Positions 5,644 to 6,198 of a DNA stretch of 6,198 nucleotides are shown here, piece by piece. The stretch comes from Chloroflexota bacterium (GTDB lineage Bacteria; Chloroflexota; Ktedonobacteria; Ktedonobacterales; JACDGC01), in contig JAKAOI010000152.1 of assembly GCA_021812265.1 (NCBI GenBank), positions 1 to 6,198 of the forward strand, read 5' to 3'. Position 1 is the stretch's first letter. The number at the start of each line of letters is the position of its first letter. Below the pieces are notes generated by a model that ran no database searches, had not been told where the DNA came from, and worked only from the letters and a program-made list of their open reading frames with translations. Both the position numbers and the translations under genes were made by a program.

Positions 5644-6198
5644 TAAAATCCAAATAAACTATAGATGGTTTGTGGTGAAACCGGCGTTGTTGATATATGT
5701 CCCGTATCATCCGGTTTGCGCAGCGCAATGGAGATTTTTGTTGTTTCAATGAGTATTTTTAAATTCAGCGCGTCTTGATGACTTAAGGCAACAATGAGCG
5801 TTTGCGAATCTGGAACCGCGTATACATACACGTTTTGCAGCGTTGTTTGCGCAACTTGACATGAGCCTGAGCCTGATGAACCGATACACGCAGTTGCCAG
5901 TATATCTATGTGGTCCCCCTGCACTGCGCCGATTTGCATAGCCGGTGAAGTAAGCGGCAAAACGACCAGCACATCTCCGGCAGGAAGATCGGAGGGATCT
6001 TTGTTGGCTAAACTTGCGGCAGGTCCGCCGGAGTGACTGAGCCGAGGATCATTTTGCCGTAAGATGGATCCATTGAGAATGGTATTTTGCACAACCATAT
6101 TATTCAGCGCATCGTTTAATTGCTGTTGTGATGTGTAGATTAGCGCATTTGGCGGCAAAGAACTTTGAGGTATGGAAGTAACATGAACGGCGAGATCG
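5643..6198 (-). CDS. cpaB: RcpC/CpaB-type Flp pilus assembly protein, SAF domain (5' end cut off by window)
   Basis: The reading frame is open to the window edge, so the N-terminus with its expected membrane anchor is missing; 184 residues and a TAA stop are visible. The TTG at 6156-6158 is an internal Leu codon and not the start. Visible residues 8-53 resemble a SAF domain (S-I-P-Q-S-S-L-P-P-N-A-L-I, then N-T-I-L-N-G-S-I-L near 38-46). Residues 71-102 fit the second RcpC module: a beta-rich stretch L-P-A-G-D-V-L-V-V-L followed by G-A-V-Q-G-D-H-I-D-I-L (90-100), the usual 'GD-x-VD-[VI]-L' signature. The end (ALSHQDALNLKILIE, then ISIALR) matches the family's 'A-x-x-L' and 'LALR' pattern. RcpC/CpaB proteins work outside the cytoplasmic membrane in Tad pilus biogenesis, with the secretin in diderms. 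Here the next gene is tadZ, 20 bases away, with no secretin between. C104 and C113 flank a short Gly/Ser loop and could form a disulfide. Family call strong, exact role inferred. Confidence 0.85.
   Translation of the reverse strand, partial: DLAVHVTSIPQSSLPPNALIYTSQQQLNDALNNMVVQNTILNGSILRQNDPRLSHSGGPAASLANKDPSDLPAGDVLVVLPLTSPAMQIGAVQGDHIDILATACIGSSGSGSCQVAQTTLQNVYVYAVPDSQTLIVALSHQDALNLKILIETTKISIALRKPDDTGHISTTPVSPQTIYSLFGF

Noticed and set aside
5643..6158. TTG at 6156-6158 as the start of the rcpC-like gene
   Set aside because: The frame continues without a stop to the window edge and the upstream residues fit the beginning of the SAF domain, so the gene is truncated by the window and does not start at this TTG.
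1..6198. Frequent TTTTGCGC / GCGCAAAA words as a possible dispersed signal or uptake sequence
   Set aside because: They fall inside coding sequence at Ala, Arg, Gln, Asn and Lys codons in several frames with no fixed longer core or spacing; codon preference explains them until a genome-wide count says otherwise.
1..6198. A novel defence, mobile or regulatory system
   Set aside because: Every long frame on the coding strand belongs to a recognised Tad family and no inserted or foreign-looking gene interrupts the operon.

Overview
The window is one continuous stretch of a Tad/Flp (tight adherence, type IVc) pilus assembly operon. All of it is transcribed on the minus strand, so it reads from right to left. 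In transcription order it contains: the 3' part of an RcpC/CpaB-type SAF-domain protein (5643-6198, cut by the window edge); TadZ/CpaE (4471-5622); the TadA/CpaF secretion ATPase (3027-4409); the membrane platform proteins TadB (2034-3011) and TadC (1092-2021); two small TadE-type pseudopilins (568-1092 and 29-562); and the first six codons of another gene (1-19). Every gene has a recognisable ribosome binding site. Spacers are 5-20 bases, tadC and the first tadE-like gene overlap by one base, and the largest gap is 61 bases (4410-4470). No non-coding stretch exceeds 300 bases, and I see no gene on the plus strand, RNA gene, mobile element or CRISPR.

Organism: a bacterium with GC content somewhat below 50% by eye. 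rcpC is followed directly by tadZ with no secretin (rcpA/cpaC) or rcpB between them, and several TadE-like genes with an RGQ/KGQ-x-IVEF start follow tadC. This resembles Tad loci of monoderm-type lineages, Chloroflexota in particular, more than proteobacterial loci. It is an inference from layout and not a firm assignment; a secretin could be encoded elsewhere.

How the genes work together, from knowledge of the families: TadA hydrolyses ATP in the cytoplasm and drives the inner-membrane platform TadB-TadC, which extracts Flp-type pilins from the membrane. TadZ localises the machine at its site in the cell. RcpC lies outside the cytoplasmic membrane and probably stabilises the pilus passage or interacts with the wall. 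TadE-like pseudopilins act as minor components that help initiate or cap the fibre. The major pilin (flp), prepilin peptidase and any secretin are not in this window.

The window is a well-known system and not a new one. The points most worth a second look are: the pseudo-receiver domain of TadZ, which lacks the phosphoacceptor; a run of nine A in tadA where any slip by one base stops translation before the Walker A motif; the two adjacent pseudopilins, which share an uncommon-looking C-terminal pattern (E-[DN]-I-Y-x-G ... N-W) and look like an old tandem duplication; and the inverted repeat in the only sizeable spacer.
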